Below, piece by piece: positions 9,255 through 17,718 of a DNA stretch of 64,000 nucleotides. The position numbers were made by a program, and so were the translations under genes. The notes beneath the pieces are model-generated. The model saw only the letters and a list, made by a program, of their open reading frames with translations. It made no database searches and was not told the origin of the DNA. Origin of the DNA: an uncultured Muribaculaceae bacterium (GTDB lineage: Bacteria; Bacteroidota; Bacteroidia; Bacteroidales; Muribaculaceae); contig CAJTWH010000014.1 in NCBI GenBank assembly GCA_910579995.1, forward strand, positions 17,432 to 81,431, given 5' to 3'. Positions within the stretch are counted from its first letter, which is position 1. The number at the start of each line of letters is the position of its first letter.

Positions 9255-9345
9255 AAGGTTAAAAAGGCAATTGCCTGCGGCCGGCAAGAGGTTACCTTTC
9301 ATATTTTAATCAATCGCAGGACTATGATCTTGCCTTTTTTGCCTT
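9255..9345 (+). repeat. MITE-like intergenic element, copy B
   Basis: About 91 bp between the HlyD gene and the first permease gene. It begins AAGGTTAAAAAGGCAATTGCC-like and ends ATCTTGCCTTTTTTGCCTT, giving imperfect inverted ends. It aligns along its length with copies A (3991-4080, opposite strand) and C (19908-20000). Homology with copy C continues to the hairpin at 9372-9399. Confidence 0.75.
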
Positions 9346-9371
9346 TTTCCCTTTATTCCTTTTTATGCCTG

Positions 9372-9399
9372 ACAGAAGTGCAGCTTGCGAAACTTCTGT
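9372..9399 (-). repeat. Hairpin overlapping the HlyD stop codon
   Basis: ACAGAAGT (9372-9379) pairs with ACTTCTGT (9392-9399) over a 12-nt loop GCAGCTTGCGAA. The outermost base lies in the TAA of the HlyD gene. The same structure with one swapped base pair is found at 20019-20046. Confidence 0.7.
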
Positions 9400-10400
9400 T
9401 ATTTATACACCACACTCATGCCGGGGCGCAGGCCTTCGACAGCTTCGGTGGGGCGTGCCTTGATCTGGAATGTGCGGCTGTCGTAGCTGCCGGTAGATTT
9501 GGTGCTTCGCCATGTGGCGTAGCTGCCCATGTCGCGGATGTAGTATATCTTCACGTCGATGTCTTTCTTGCCCAAGGCAGGCACCATCACGCTGATAGTC
9601 TTGCCCATGGTGAGGTCTTGGAGCAACTCCTCGCGCACGTTGAACACCACATAGCGGTCGTCTTCCTTTAGGAGGCTCATCACCGGAGCGCCCATCACGA
9701 TGAGCTCGCCGGGTTCGGGATAGACTTGGTCGATAGTGCCGTCGGCGGGAGCCACGAGGTAGCTGTCTTCGAGCAGAGCCTCAACCTCGTTGACGCTGCC
9801 CTCTGCAGCATTTGCGAGAGCTTGCGCCGACACCTTGTCTTCGCTCTGCGCGCCGGCTTTCGCCAATGCGAGCTGGCTTGCGGCGGCGTCGCGGGCAGCG
9901 ACGGCGGCATCGTAGGCGGCCTTGGCCTCGTCGCGTTTCTGCTCGCTCACTACGCCCTCTTTGAAGAGATTGTCGAGGCGGGTATATGTTTTCTCAGTAA
10001 TGGTGACACCGGCCTCGGCCTGACGGAGCAGGTCGGCGGCGGCATTGATGATCTGTGAGCGTGTGCCGGCGTCGATTTTCTTTGTCTGGGCTTCGGCGGC
10101 GCGGTGCATAGCCTCGGCCTGTCCGAGCTTAGCCTCAACTACCGACGAGTGGATATGGGCCAGAGTGTCGCCGGCGTGTACTGTATCACCCTCGTGAGCA
10201 TAGAATTCCACCACGCGGCCGGGAAGCTTGCCCGAGATACGGATAGTGGTGCCCTCTACCTGACCTTCGATATAGTCGGCGGGTTTGTTCATAAACAAGA
10301 AGCCGATGATGGCGATTACTGCCACAGCCACTACGACGATGGCGATTGTGAGCAGCAGCGCGCGGTTGGCGCGTTTTTCTTGGTTGGTGTTCTCTTGCAT
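9399..10400 (-). CDS. HlyD/EmrA-family periplasmic adaptor (membrane fusion protein)
   Basis: A 333-residue adaptor. Residues 13-33 are a single membrane anchor (LLLTIAIVVVAVAVIAIIGFL). Split lipoyl-like halves lie near residues 38-70 (GRVVEFYAHEGDTVHAGDTLA) and after residue 195 (VAPADGTIDQVYPEPGELI). A long Ala-rich coiled-coil hairpin separates them, and a beta-barrel domain with GLRPGMSVVY closes the protein. It should bridge the inner-membrane permeases to the TolC-like channel encoded 26 nt upstream. Confidence 0.87.
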   Translation of the reverse strand: MQENTNQEKRANRALLLTIAIVVVAVAVIAIIGFLFMNKPADYIEGQVEGTTIRISGKLPGRVVEFYAHEGDTVHAGDTLAHIHSSVVEAKLGQAEAMHRAAEAQTKKIDAGTRSQIINAAADLLRQAEAGVTITEKTYTRLDNLFKEGVVSEQKRDEAKAAYDAAVAARDAAASQLALAKAGAQSEDKVSAQALANAAEGSVNEVEALLEDSYLVAPADGTIDQVYPEPGELIVMGAPVMSLLKEDDRYVVFNVREELLQDLTMGKTISVMVPALGKKDIDVKIYYIRDMGSYATWRSTKSTGSYDSRTFQIKARPTEAVEGLRPGMSVVYK

Positions 10401-10426
10401 GTTATGATGTAGTTTTTATTAGCGGA

Positions 10427-11926
10427 TTATTGATAAAGCGTGCCGAGGGCTTTGGAGAGGTATGTCTGGCAGAGCTGCACATCTATCATGGCGTCGATTT
10501 GCTCGGAGTGAGCCTTGAGCCATGCGGTCTGGGCCTCCATCACATTGTCGGTTGTGGCCATGCCTTCGCGGAAAGCGAGGTCGGCGGTGCGGAGGTTCTC
10601 GTCGGCTTTGGCGAGGTTTGTCTCGGTCATGTGGTAGGTCTTGTATGCCTCTTCGGTCTTATACGAGGCTTGGCTCACCTGCAGCGACACCAGCTCGCGG
10701 GCGTCTTCGAGCTCGAGCTTGCGGATAACCTCGTCGCTCTCGGCGGCCCGGTATTTATTGTAGTCGCCGCCCCAGTGCCACAGAGGTATCGATACTACAG
10801 CGCCTACTGAGAATGCACCCTTGAAGTTTTTCTTGAAGCCGTCGTAGAGGTTGGGGTTTGAGAATTCGTAAGAGCCAACCAGAGCTACCGTCGGAAGCAT
10901 GGTAGACAGAGCCACGCGCTTCTGCTGCTTGGCAACCTCTATGCCCTGCTCGAGAGCGCGCAGGTCGGGGCGGTTCTGATATACCTGTTCCATATTGTAA
11001 CCGCCCTCGGGAGCCACACCCGGCTGTGGTGTCGGGGTCTCGAGGTCTTCGTCGGCGAGGGTAAACTGTGAGTTGACGGGCAAGCCGCAAACCTGAGCAA
11101 GAGCCATGCGCGAGAGCACAAGGCCGTTGTTGACTTTCACGAGGTCTACCTGCGCGGCGTTGAGCTTGACATCTACGCTTAGCACGTCGCTGCGGGTGGC
11201 CACGCCCTGCTCAAGCATAAGATGAACGTCGTGGGATAGAGAGTCGAGCAGATTCACATAGCTCTCGGCAAGTTTCTGCTTTGCTTTGAGCGACACCACC
11301 ATCCAATAAGCGGCGTCGACGGCATATATCACATTCTCAGCCTCGCTGATATGCAGCTCCTGAGCGGCTTTCTCGGCGGCCTTGGTGATGGCGTTCATTG
11401 CCACGATCTTGCCACCCATGTAGATGGGCTGGGTAAGGGTGATGGCGCCGAAAAACACGTTGTGGATGTCGAAGGTCATGGCGTCCTTGGGGATAAGGGC
11501 CACCTCGGAGGGTATATATTGGCCGTCGGGCCCTTTGATGGGCTCGCCGGTTGCCGGATTCTTGACAAGATTGTACTGATAGCTCTGCGAGGCAAGGTCG
11601 AAACTCTTGGTCGGCAACAGTTGGTCGCTGTCGAAAATCGACAGGTTGCGCTGGTTGTAGAGATAGCCTCCGTTGAAATCGATTCCGGGGAGGTAGGCTG
11701 CGAAAGCCTCTTTCTTCTGATAACCGGCTTTCTTGATACGTTCGCGCGACATCATGAGCTGCTTATTGTTTGCCAGAGCCATCTGCCTGAATTCCTGCAG
11801 GGGAGTGCGACCCTCGAGAACGACGGGGGCGTCTTGCTGGGCATGGCACAATGGGGCAGCTGAAGCTACAACAGCGAGGGCTAACAGACGCAGTCTGCGC
11901 GGCGAAAGGTATGAAGTCAAACTCAT
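10427..11926 (-). CDS. TolC-family outer-membrane efflux channel
   Basis: A 499-residue outer-membrane factor with a signal peptide (cleavage near AAPLCHAQQ) and two OEP-type helical repeats. Motifs include VDAAYWMVVSLKAKQKLAESYVNLLDSL in the first half and GTLYQ at the C-terminus. It is the first gene of the leftward exporter cluster, with a strong promoter match at 12014-12043. It should form the outer-membrane exit duct for the HlyD/ABC-2 exporter. Confidence 0.88.
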   Translation of the reverse strand: MSLTSYLSPRRLRLLALAVVASAAPLCHAQQDAPVVLEGRTPLQEFRQMALANNKQLMMSRERIKKAGYQKKEAFAAYLPGIDFNGGYLYNQRNLSIFDSDQLLPTKSFDLASQSYQYNLVKNPATGEPIKGPDGQYIPSEVALIPKDAMTFDIHNVFFGAITLTQPIYMGGKIVAMNAITKAAEKAAQELHISEAENVIYAVDAAYWMVVSLKAKQKLAESYVNLLDSLSHDVHLMLEQGVATRSDVLSVDVKLNAAQVDLVKVNNGLVLSRMALAQVCGLPVNSQFTLADEDLETPTPQPGVAPEGGYNMEQVYQNRPDLRALEQGIEVAKQQKRVALSTMLPTVALVGSYEFSNPNLYDGFKKNFKGAFSVGAVVSIPLWHWGGDYNKYRAAESDEVIRKLELEDARELVSLQVSQASYKTEEAYKTYHMTETNLAKADENLRTADLAFREGMATTDNVMEAQTAWLKAHSEQIDAMIDVQLCQTYLSKALGTLYQ

Positions 11927-12013
11927 AATTTCTTAGTTGATTCGTGTGATGAGAACTTGCATATTTATTAACTCATAATGAGCCGTAAAAGTTCAAAATC
12001 TCATTTCAAAAGG

Positions 12014-12043
12014 CAAATTTAACACTTTTGGAAATAAAAACAA
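12014..12043 (-). promoter_or_regulatory. Promoter of the TolC-HlyD-permease cluster
   Basis: Minus-strand TTG (12043-12041), 19 nt, TAAATTTG (12021-12014). The leader is about 80 nt. The site lies back to back with a rightward -7 box at 12045-12052. Confidence 0.65.
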
Positions 12044-12044
12044 T

Positions 12045-12052
12045 TATCTTTG
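12045..12052 (+). promoter_or_regulatory. Possible -7 box of the RAYT gene
   Basis: TATCTTTG matches TAnnTTTG, 61 nt ahead of the RAYT start codon. No TTG at the proper distance was found. Confidence 0.4.
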
Positions 12053-12069
12053 CCCGAAAAAACACCTCC

Positions 12070-12083
12070 CGCGGAAATCCGCG
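12070..12083. repeat. Small hairpin upstream of RAYT
   Basis: CGCGGA-AA-TCCGCG is a perfect 6-bp stem with a 2-nt loop, in the leader of the RAYT gene. It may be a REP-like palindrome, but its arms differ from the main family. Confidence 0.5.
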
Positions 12084-12113
12084 TGCACATTACGGAAATA
12101 TTATTATACTTTT

Positions 12114-13010
12114 ATGCCACGCTCACGCCATCATGACTACCGCACCCGAACGGTCTATCATATCACTATGACAAAATCTCCGGAAGCACCACCTCTCGGA
12201 GAACTGACGGGGCACGGGCTTGAAGCTTATGTATCGCTTTCTCCTTTAGGGAAGATAATCAACAGACAGCTTTTCAGAATGTCGGAGTTCGCTCCCGAAT
12301 TCCGTGTGTTGCAGCATATTGTCATGCCTGATCATATCCATTTCCTGCTGTTTGTAACTTCTATGCTTGAAATGCCATTGGGCAAGTATATGGCTATGTT
12401 CAAGGCAAAGATAAGGCGGTATTACAGAGGAGCCGGAGGCGCGGATGTGTCGGTGTTTGAGAGAGATTTCTACGACAGGATTCTATATAACGACCGCCCG
12501 ATGAAGACTGTTGTCGATTATATACGCAGCAATCCATACCGTCTTGCCATACGGCGTGATTATCCGGAATATTTCAGACGTGTCAATTCAATTCAGATTG
12601 CCGGTGAGCGTTTTATGGCCTACGGCAATGTGTTTTTACTCCGCAATCCTTGGATTGATAATGTTGTGGTACATCGGCGCTATAGCGAACAAGAGCTTAC
12701 TGCCGAGCGTGCGCGCTGGGAGCATGTGGCAGCCAACGGAGGAGTGCTCGTATCACCTTTTATCTCCGCGGCAGAAAAGGAGGAACGACGCAATGCCGAG
12801 GCTTTAGGTGCAAAGATTATCTGCATTTATCCGGAGCCTTTGCCACCGCGCTTCAAGCCTTCGGGGCATGATTTTGACTTGTGCACCCAAGGCCGCCTCT
12901 TGATTCTCGCCCCATGCGGGAGCTATGGGCCTAAGCTTTCACGCTCCACATGTGTCGCACTCAATGCTCTTGCCGAGCGTATAGCGAGAGAGCCTGCTTC
13001 CGCCCCGTGA
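12114..13010 (+). CDS. REP-associated tyrosine transposase (RAYT, Y1/HUH type)
   Basis: A 298-residue protein whose first 150 residues are a Y1 transposase domain. The opening YRTRTVYHITM, the HUH metal motif MPDHIHFLL (His74, His76) and the late helix VVDYIRSNPYRLA with the candidate catalytic Tyr136 are all present. The remaining 150 residues form a C-terminal part without a clear family assignment. RAYTs cut and join single-stranded REP palindromes and are usually single-copy domesticated genes flanked by such palindromes; no flanking transposon ends are seen here. The stop codon lies inside a 42-nt hairpin (12998-13039), and REP-like palindromes are scattered through the window. The frame appears intact. 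Confidence 0.85.
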   Translation: MPRSRHHDYRTRTVYHITMTKSPEAPPLGELTGHGLEAYVSLSPLGKIINRQLFRMSEFAPEFRVLQHIVMPDHIHFLLFVTSMLEMPLGKYMAMFKAKIRRYYRGAGGADVSVFERDFYDRILYNDRPMKTVVDYIRSNPYRLAIRRDYPEYFRRVNSIQIAGERFMAYGNVFLLRNPWIDNVVVHRRYSEQELTAERARWEHVAANGGVLVSPFISAAEKEERRNAEALGAKIICIYPEPLPPRFKPSGHDFDLCTQGRLLILAPCGSYGPKLSRSTCVALNALAERIAREPASAP

Positions 13011-13039
13011 CGGCAGCTTGCTGCCGCCGCGGGGCGGAA
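12998..13039. repeat. Long hairpin containing the RAYT stop codon
   Basis: TTCCGCCCCG pairs with CGGGGCGGAA (10 bp), then a 3x3 internal loop that includes the TGA stop, then CGGCAGC-TT-GCTGCCG (7 bp, 2-nt loop). No U-run follows on either strand, so it is not a classical terminator. The tip AGCTTGCT resembles the CGCTTGCG centre of the dispersed palindromes. Confidence 0.8.
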
Positions 13040-13042
13040 AAA

Positions 13043-15163
13043 CTACTCAACAGGCTTGACAGGCGCATTGGCTGCTTTCACAGACTGCGGGCGTATCTTT
13101 GCGAACATCTGCTCTTCGGTGAAGTCTTTAAGAGACTCTTCTTCACCGCGCTCCTGCACAGATTGAATATACCCTTCAAGCTTAGCCTGCTCGGCCTTGA
13201 CAGCCGACAGGCGCTCGTTCTCGGCAACAATACTTCCCGCGTCTTCTATAGTGAAAGGTTTCGCGACAGTCTTGTAGTAAGTGTTCCACACCTTGGCCAC
13301 GGCGGGCAGTTTCTTGGTGAGCGAGGTGATTCGGGTATTACCCTCGGTCAGCTCGGAGCAGATGGCGACATACTTATCGGTATTATATGAAAGAGAAGCG
13401 AGTTCGTCGGCGTATGTCTGCAGTTCTGACACATTGCGGCCGTTGAATTTCTGCGAGGCAGCCGTCTTCAGATAGTCTTTCATCGTCGCAGACAGCACAG
13501 GCGCGGGTTTGACCGTCTTAATCGATTGCTTGAACTGCTCTGCGGAGGCTTTGAGGCCATCGACAAGGTCAGATACCACAATCGCAGTCGGACCCGGCTC
13601 TGTCGGCAGATTGAGGAAAAGATCGGTAGGAATCTTTACGTCGATACCTTCGCCTTGGGTGCGGTCAAGCATGGTAAAGGTCTTCGGTTCGATCCAAGTC
13701 TTGCCACCGCGGCTCATGGTGAGATTGACCTCGAGTGTGAGTGTCTCGGCGTCGACATTGAGTATCTCGCTGTCTACGAGAGGGCAAGCCGACATGCGGC
13801 GCAATAAATCATCATCGACTCCATTAAACACATAGTCGATTCCCACCGGCTCGGGCGCCCCCATGCGGTAGGCCTCCATGCCCATTGCATGGTCAAGTTC
13901 GTAGGAGCCCAGCCGGGCATTGGGAGCCTTTCGAGCGCCAACCACGGCACCGGCGGCACAGTACCAGAAGTTGATCAGTTCCTGCTCCCGCCCGGTGAGT
14001 ATGCGCTCACGCTTGCGAGCTTCCATCACTTTCTTGTCGTATTTGAGAAAGTATTCCATCACCCAGTCGTTGATACCTTCGACTATTGCATTGTGCATTG
14101 CGTAGTCGACATGAAAAACACCGGGATGTGCAAGCCACAGGCTGTAATCGCGCCTGTAATGTTTGCGGCCTGGAGGTATCACACGTCGCACTACCATCCA
14201 CGATTTACTGTCGGAAGCAATACATACCGTCTCAACTTCATGCTCACCGAAGAATGCCATGAGGCTGTCGTTCTTAGCCATAGCCTCATTATACTCGCGC
14301 AGCTGCACGGCTCTTGGATTTATACTGAGGTCGTTCTGGCAGTAAGCGGCCCATTCGGGGCTTTCGGTGCCTCTGCCTTTATTTTCAGTCCACCAGTCGA
14401 TTTTGTAATTGCTATCCGTGATTTTGCGTTGGGCCGACATCTTGAGACGGCCGTTCGAGGGATCGTAGGAATACGTCAGGGGGCCGTAAAGAGATCCGTT
14501 AGACTTCAGTATATAGCCTCCGGTAGTCTGGCGCATTTCTTTTGTCTTACGGCCTTTTTTGAAGAATATCGGGTCAAGAGGCAACTGCGGCAGAAGTTCC
14601 CGCGCTACGATTTCAATTTCGTTGCGGATCTTTCCTGAACGAAGATCGACAAAGGGATATAACTCGGGGGAATTGAACATATTCCATACTTCGAATCCCT
14701 TGCCGGTAAACCAACTCGAAACTATCATCCACCTCTGGTCAACTTTCTTGGGCGCAGGAAACGGTTCGAAATTTGGCATCCAGCGGTAGAGGCCGTAGTC
14801 GCCGTCGAGATATCCTTCGGCCGGATAATATGTATTGTCGTAGATATCGGCCGTTCCGATGTATCGGCGTCCGTCGGGTGTTTCCAAAACAACGTAATGC
14901 GGACGCTCACTCTCATCGACCTGCCCAAGCATCGCCGTGTTACCGATAGCGTCTACATCGAGGAGAAGCTTGACCCCGTTTTCAAGCACTGTGACACGCG
15001 GGGGATTGAAGTATTCTTTCTCGAAATACTTGCAGTAGAGGGAGTCGGGGATTGTAAACCGCCGCAGCTCTTTGGCCAAAGAGCTCTTGGGTATCTCGAC
15101 ATTGACTACGGCAGCGGCGGCAAATGCCATAATCAGTGATAAGAAAACTGTTAACTTTCGCAT
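13043..15163 (-). CDS. Secreted protein of unknown function
   Basis: A 706-residue protein with a signal peptide (MRKLTVFLSLIMAFAAAAVV). I do not recognise a family. It has an even mix of charged and aromatic residues, repeated Trp/Tyr-rich stretches (YGLYRWMPNFEPFP, RWMIVSSWF), no long hydrophobic segment after the signal, and a helical, charged C-terminal 150 residues ending in NAPVKPVE. No lipobox and no T9SS sorting domain are visible. It has its own promoter (15193-15223) and appears to be a single gene. A periplasmic or surface location is likely. Confidence 0.75.
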   Translation of the reverse strand: MRKLTVFLSLIMAFAAAAVVNVEIPKSSLAKELRRFTIPDSLYCKYFEKEYFNPPRVTVLENGVKLLLDVDAIGNTAMLGQVDESERPHYVVLETPDGRRYIGTADIYDNTYYPAEGYLDGDYGLYRWMPNFEPFPAPKKVDQRWMIVSSWFTGKGFEVWNMFNSPELYPFVDLRSGKIRNEIEIVARELLPQLPLDPIFFKKGRKTKEMRQTTGGYILKSNGSLYGPLTYSYDPSNGRLKMSAQRKITDSNYKIDWWTENKGRGTESPEWAAYCQNDLSINPRAVQLREYNEAMAKNDSLMAFFGEHEVETVCIASDSKSWMVVRRVIPPGRKHYRRDYSLWLAHPGVFHVDYAMHNAIVEGINDWVMEYFLKYDKKVMEARKRERILTGREQELINFWYCAAGAVVGARKAPNARLGSYELDHAMGMEAYRMGAPEPVGIDYVFNGVDDDLLRRMSACPLVDSEILNVDAETLTLEVNLTMSRGGKTWIEPKTFTMLDRTQGEGIDVKIPTDLFLNLPTEPGPTAIVVSDLVDGLKASAEQFKQSIKTVKPAPVLSATMKDYLKTAASQKFNGRNVSELQTYADELASLSYNTDKYVAICSELTEGNTRITSLTKKLPAVAKVWNTYYKTVAKPFTIEDAGSIVAENERLSAVKAEQAKLEGYIQSVQERGEEESLKDFTEEQMFAKIRPQSVKAANAPVKPVE

Positions 15164-15192
15164 ATAGAATGATTGGTTTGAGTCTCGTAGCG

Positions 15193-15223
15193 CAAATATA
15201 ATGACATTCGGCTACATTAGCAA
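15193..15223 (-). promoter_or_regulatory. Promoter of the 706-residue secreted protein
   Basis: Minus-strand TTG (15223-15221), 20 nt, TATATTTG (15200-15193), about 30 nt ahead of the start codon. Confidence 0.65.
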
Positions 15224-15320
15224 AATTTTATTTTGAGTCAAGGGGGAGTAAGGGTAAAATATCATGTTATGTTGTGGCTCGGGGGCGCAGCTCCGATGGC
15301 GCTGCCGGGTGGGCATGAAA

Positions 15321-15341
15321 AAGCCCCGCTGGGCGGGGCTT
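15321..15341 (-). terminator. Terminator of the yceD-der operon
   Basis: AAGCCCCGC pairs perfectly with GCGGGGCTT around a 3-nt loop, with a T-run after it on the minus strand. It lies a few bases after the der stop codon. Confidence 0.85.
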
Positions 15342-15345
15342 GGTG

Positions 15346-16662
15346 TTATTTCTCACGCATGAATACGTTGATGGGGGTGCCGGTGAAGTTCCAGTGCTCG
15401 CGTATCTTGTTTTCGAGATAGCGGCGGTAGGGCTCTTTCACCCATTGGGGCAGGTTGCAGAAGAAGATGAATGTGGGCACCTGCGCGCCTTTGAGCATGG
15501 TTATGTATTTGATTTTGATAAACTTGCCCTTGTTGCTTGGCGGCGGGTAGGCGGCGATGTCTTCCTGCATTACGGTGTTGAGCTGCGAGGTGGGCACGGT
15601 GCGCTTGCGGTTGGCGAATACCTCTACGGCTTCTTCAAGCACCTTGTAGATACGCTGCTTGGTGATGGCAGATGTGAAGATGATGGGGAAGTCGGTGAAG
15701 GGTGCAAAGCGCTCGCGGATGGCTGCTTCGTAGTGCTTGATGGCCGCGGTGCTCTTGTCTTCCACGAGGTCCCATTTGTTTACAACTACCACGAGGCCTT
15801 TCTTGTTGCGCTGGATGATTGAGAAGATATTTACGTCCTGCGCCTCGATACCGCGTGTGCCGTCGAGCATGAGTATGCAGACGTCGCTGGCCTCGATTGC
15901 GCGGATTGAGCGTATCACCGAGTAGTATTCGATGTCTTCGTTCACTTTGTTTTTCTTGCGGATACCGGCGGTATCTACAAGGTAAAAGTCGAAACCGAAT
16001 TTGTTGTAGCGGGTGTAGATGGAGTCGCGTGTGGTGCCGGCGATGTCGGTGACTATATGGCGCTCGGCGCCGATGAAGGCGTTGATAATCGATGATTTGC
16101 CGGCGTTGGGTCGGCCTACGATGGCGAATTTGGGTATGTCGTCGAGCTTGGCTTCGTCGTCTTCGGGTACGGGGAGGTCTTTGACGACTTCGTCGAGGAG
16201 GTCGCCTGTGCCGTAGCCGTTGACGGCCGATATGGGGTAGGGGTCGCCGAGGCCGAGCTTATAGAATTCGGGCACATTGTAGACCCACTCGTTGGAGTCT
16301 ACTTTGTTTGCGACGAGAATTACGGGTTTGCGCGAGCGGCGCAGTATCTGAGCTACGTGGTCGTCGAGGTCGGTGACGCCGTTCATTGCGTCTACGACAA
16401 AGAGTATCACGTCGGCCTGCTCGATGGCGAGCTCGACCTGTTTGTTAATCTCTGACTCGAAAACGTCTTCTGAGTTTACGACCCAACCGCCTGTGTCGAC
16501 GATTGAGAACTCGCGGCCTGTCCAGTCCACTTTGCCATACTGCCTGTCGCGTGTAGTGCCGGCGGTAGGGTCGGTGATAGCTGTGCGCGACTGAGTGAGT
16601 CGGTTGAAAAGTGTGGATTTGCCTACGTTAGGGCGTCCAACGATTGCTACTAATTGTCCCAT
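15346..16662 (-). CDS. der: Ribosome biogenesis GTPase Der (EngA)
   Basis: A 438-residue GTPase with two tandem G domains: the first with GRPNVGKS at residues 9-16, the second with GRPNAGKSS near residue 180. NKVD and NKWD motifs and DTGG/DTAG switch motifs are intact, and a KH-like C-terminal domain follows. It acts in late 50S subunit assembly. It is the last gene of the operon, 8 nt after era, and is followed by a terminator. Length is normal. Confidence 0.97.
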   Translation of the reverse strand: MGQLVAIVGRPNVGKSTLFNRLTQSRTAITDPTAGTTRDRQYGKVDWTGREFSIVDTGGWVVNSEDVFESEINKQVELAIEQADVILFVVDAMNGVTDLDDHVAQILRRSRKPVILVANKVDSNEWVYNVPEFYKLGLGDPYPISAVNGYGTGDLLDEVVKDLPVPEDDEAKLDDIPKFAIVGRPNAGKSSIINAFIGAERHIVTDIAGTTRDSIYTRYNKFGFDFYLVDTAGIRKKNKVNEDIEYYSVIRSIRAIEASDVCILMLDGTRGIEAQDVNIFSIIQRNKKGLVVVVNKWDLVEDKSTAAIKHYEAAIRERFAPFTDFPIIFTSAITKQRIYKVLEEAVEVFANRKRTVPTSQLNTVMQEDIAAYPPPSNKGKFIKIKYITMLKGAQVPTFIFFCNLPQWVKEPYRRYLENKIREHWNFTGTPINVFMREK

Positions 16663-16670
16663 TTGTGTGC

Positions 16671-17618
16671 TTATTCTATATATCCGAATTGACGGAGTTT
16701 GTTGTCGCGGTTACGCCAGTTAGGCTCAACCTTTACGAACAGCTCCAGATAAACGCTCTTGCCGAAGAATTTCTCGATGTCTGCGCGTGCCTGCATGCCC
16801 ACTTTCTTGAGCATAGAGCCGCCTTTGCCGATGAGTATTCCTTTCTGGCTGTCGCGCTCTACGTAGATCACGGCCATGATGTGGATGGCGCCTTCTTTCT
16901 CGTCGAATTTCTCTACGATGACCTCTGCCGAGTAGGGCACTTCCTTGTCGTAGTTGAGGAGTATCTTCTCTCGTATGATCTCGGTGACGAAGAAACGCGC
17001 CGGTTTGTCGGTGAGGGCGTCTTTGCCGAAGTATGGTTCGCCGGCGGGCAGGAGCTCCACTATGCGCTGCATGAGGCTGCTGACATTGAAGTGCTCTTTG
17101 GCCGATGTGGGGAAGATCTCGGCGTTAGGCAGACGGGTGCGCCATTTCTCTACGATGGCTTCGAGCTCGCCGTTGCCTTTGAGCAGGTCGATTTTGTTGA
17201 TTACCAGCAGTACGGGCACTTTCTCTTTGGCCACTTTGGCGAGGTAGTCGGCATTTTTTTCAGGGTCTTCCACTACGTCGGTGACATAGAGGAGGATGTC
17301 GGCGTCGGTGAGGGCCTCCTCGCTGAATGCGAGCATGCTCTCCTGCATTTTATAGCGAGGCTTGAGCACGCCGGGGGTGTCGGAGAACACAATCTGGTAT
17401 TCGGGCGTGTTGACGATACCCATTATGCGGTGACGTGTGGTCTGAGCTTTCTGAGTGATAATGCTGACGCGCTCGCCCACGAGGTCGTTCATCAGGGTAG
17501 ATTTGCCTACGTTGGGGTTGCCTACGATGTTGACAAATCCTGATTTGTGGATGGGGGCTGCGGGTAAATCTTTTTCGTCGGCAGGAGTAAGGCCGGCGGC
17601 TTTTGTATTTTCTTCCAT
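16671..17618 (-). CDS. era: GTPase Era
   Basis: A 315-residue protein with a G domain (GNPNVGKS at residues 33-40, DTPG, NKIDLL) and a C-terminal KH domain with GILIGKGGSMLKKVG. Era binds the 3' end of 16S rRNA during 30S maturation. An N-terminal extension of about 25 residues precedes the G domain. It lies between fabH and der in the same operon. Confidence 0.97.
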   Translation of the reverse strand: MEENTKAAGLTPADEKDLPAAPIHKSGFVNIVGNPNVGKSTLMNDLVGERVSIITQKAQTTRHRIMGIVNTPEYQIVFSDTPGVLKPRYKMQESMLAFSEEALTDADILLYVTDVVEDPEKNADYLAKVAKEKVPVLLVINKIDLLKGNGELEAIVEKWRTRLPNAEIFPTSAKEHFNVSSLMQRIVELLPAGEPYFGKDALTDKPARFFVTEIIREKILLNYDKEVPYSAEVIVEKFDEKEGAIHIMAVIYVERDSQKGILIGKGGSMLKKVGMQARADIEKFFGKSVYLELFVKVEPNWRNRDNKLRQFGYIE

Positions 17619-17718
17619 GTCAGTTATGTTTTTTTAATTACTCCTTATATAACAAAAATAGCACCGAAAAAGTGCTACTTTTGCTATAAAAAGTTCATAC
17701 AGGCTCTCGGAGTGATGA

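Noticed and set aside
12998..13039. Terminator for RAYT and the convergent secreted protein
   Set aside because: The stem is strong but neither strand has a U-run after it; on the minus strand the T-run comes before the stem.
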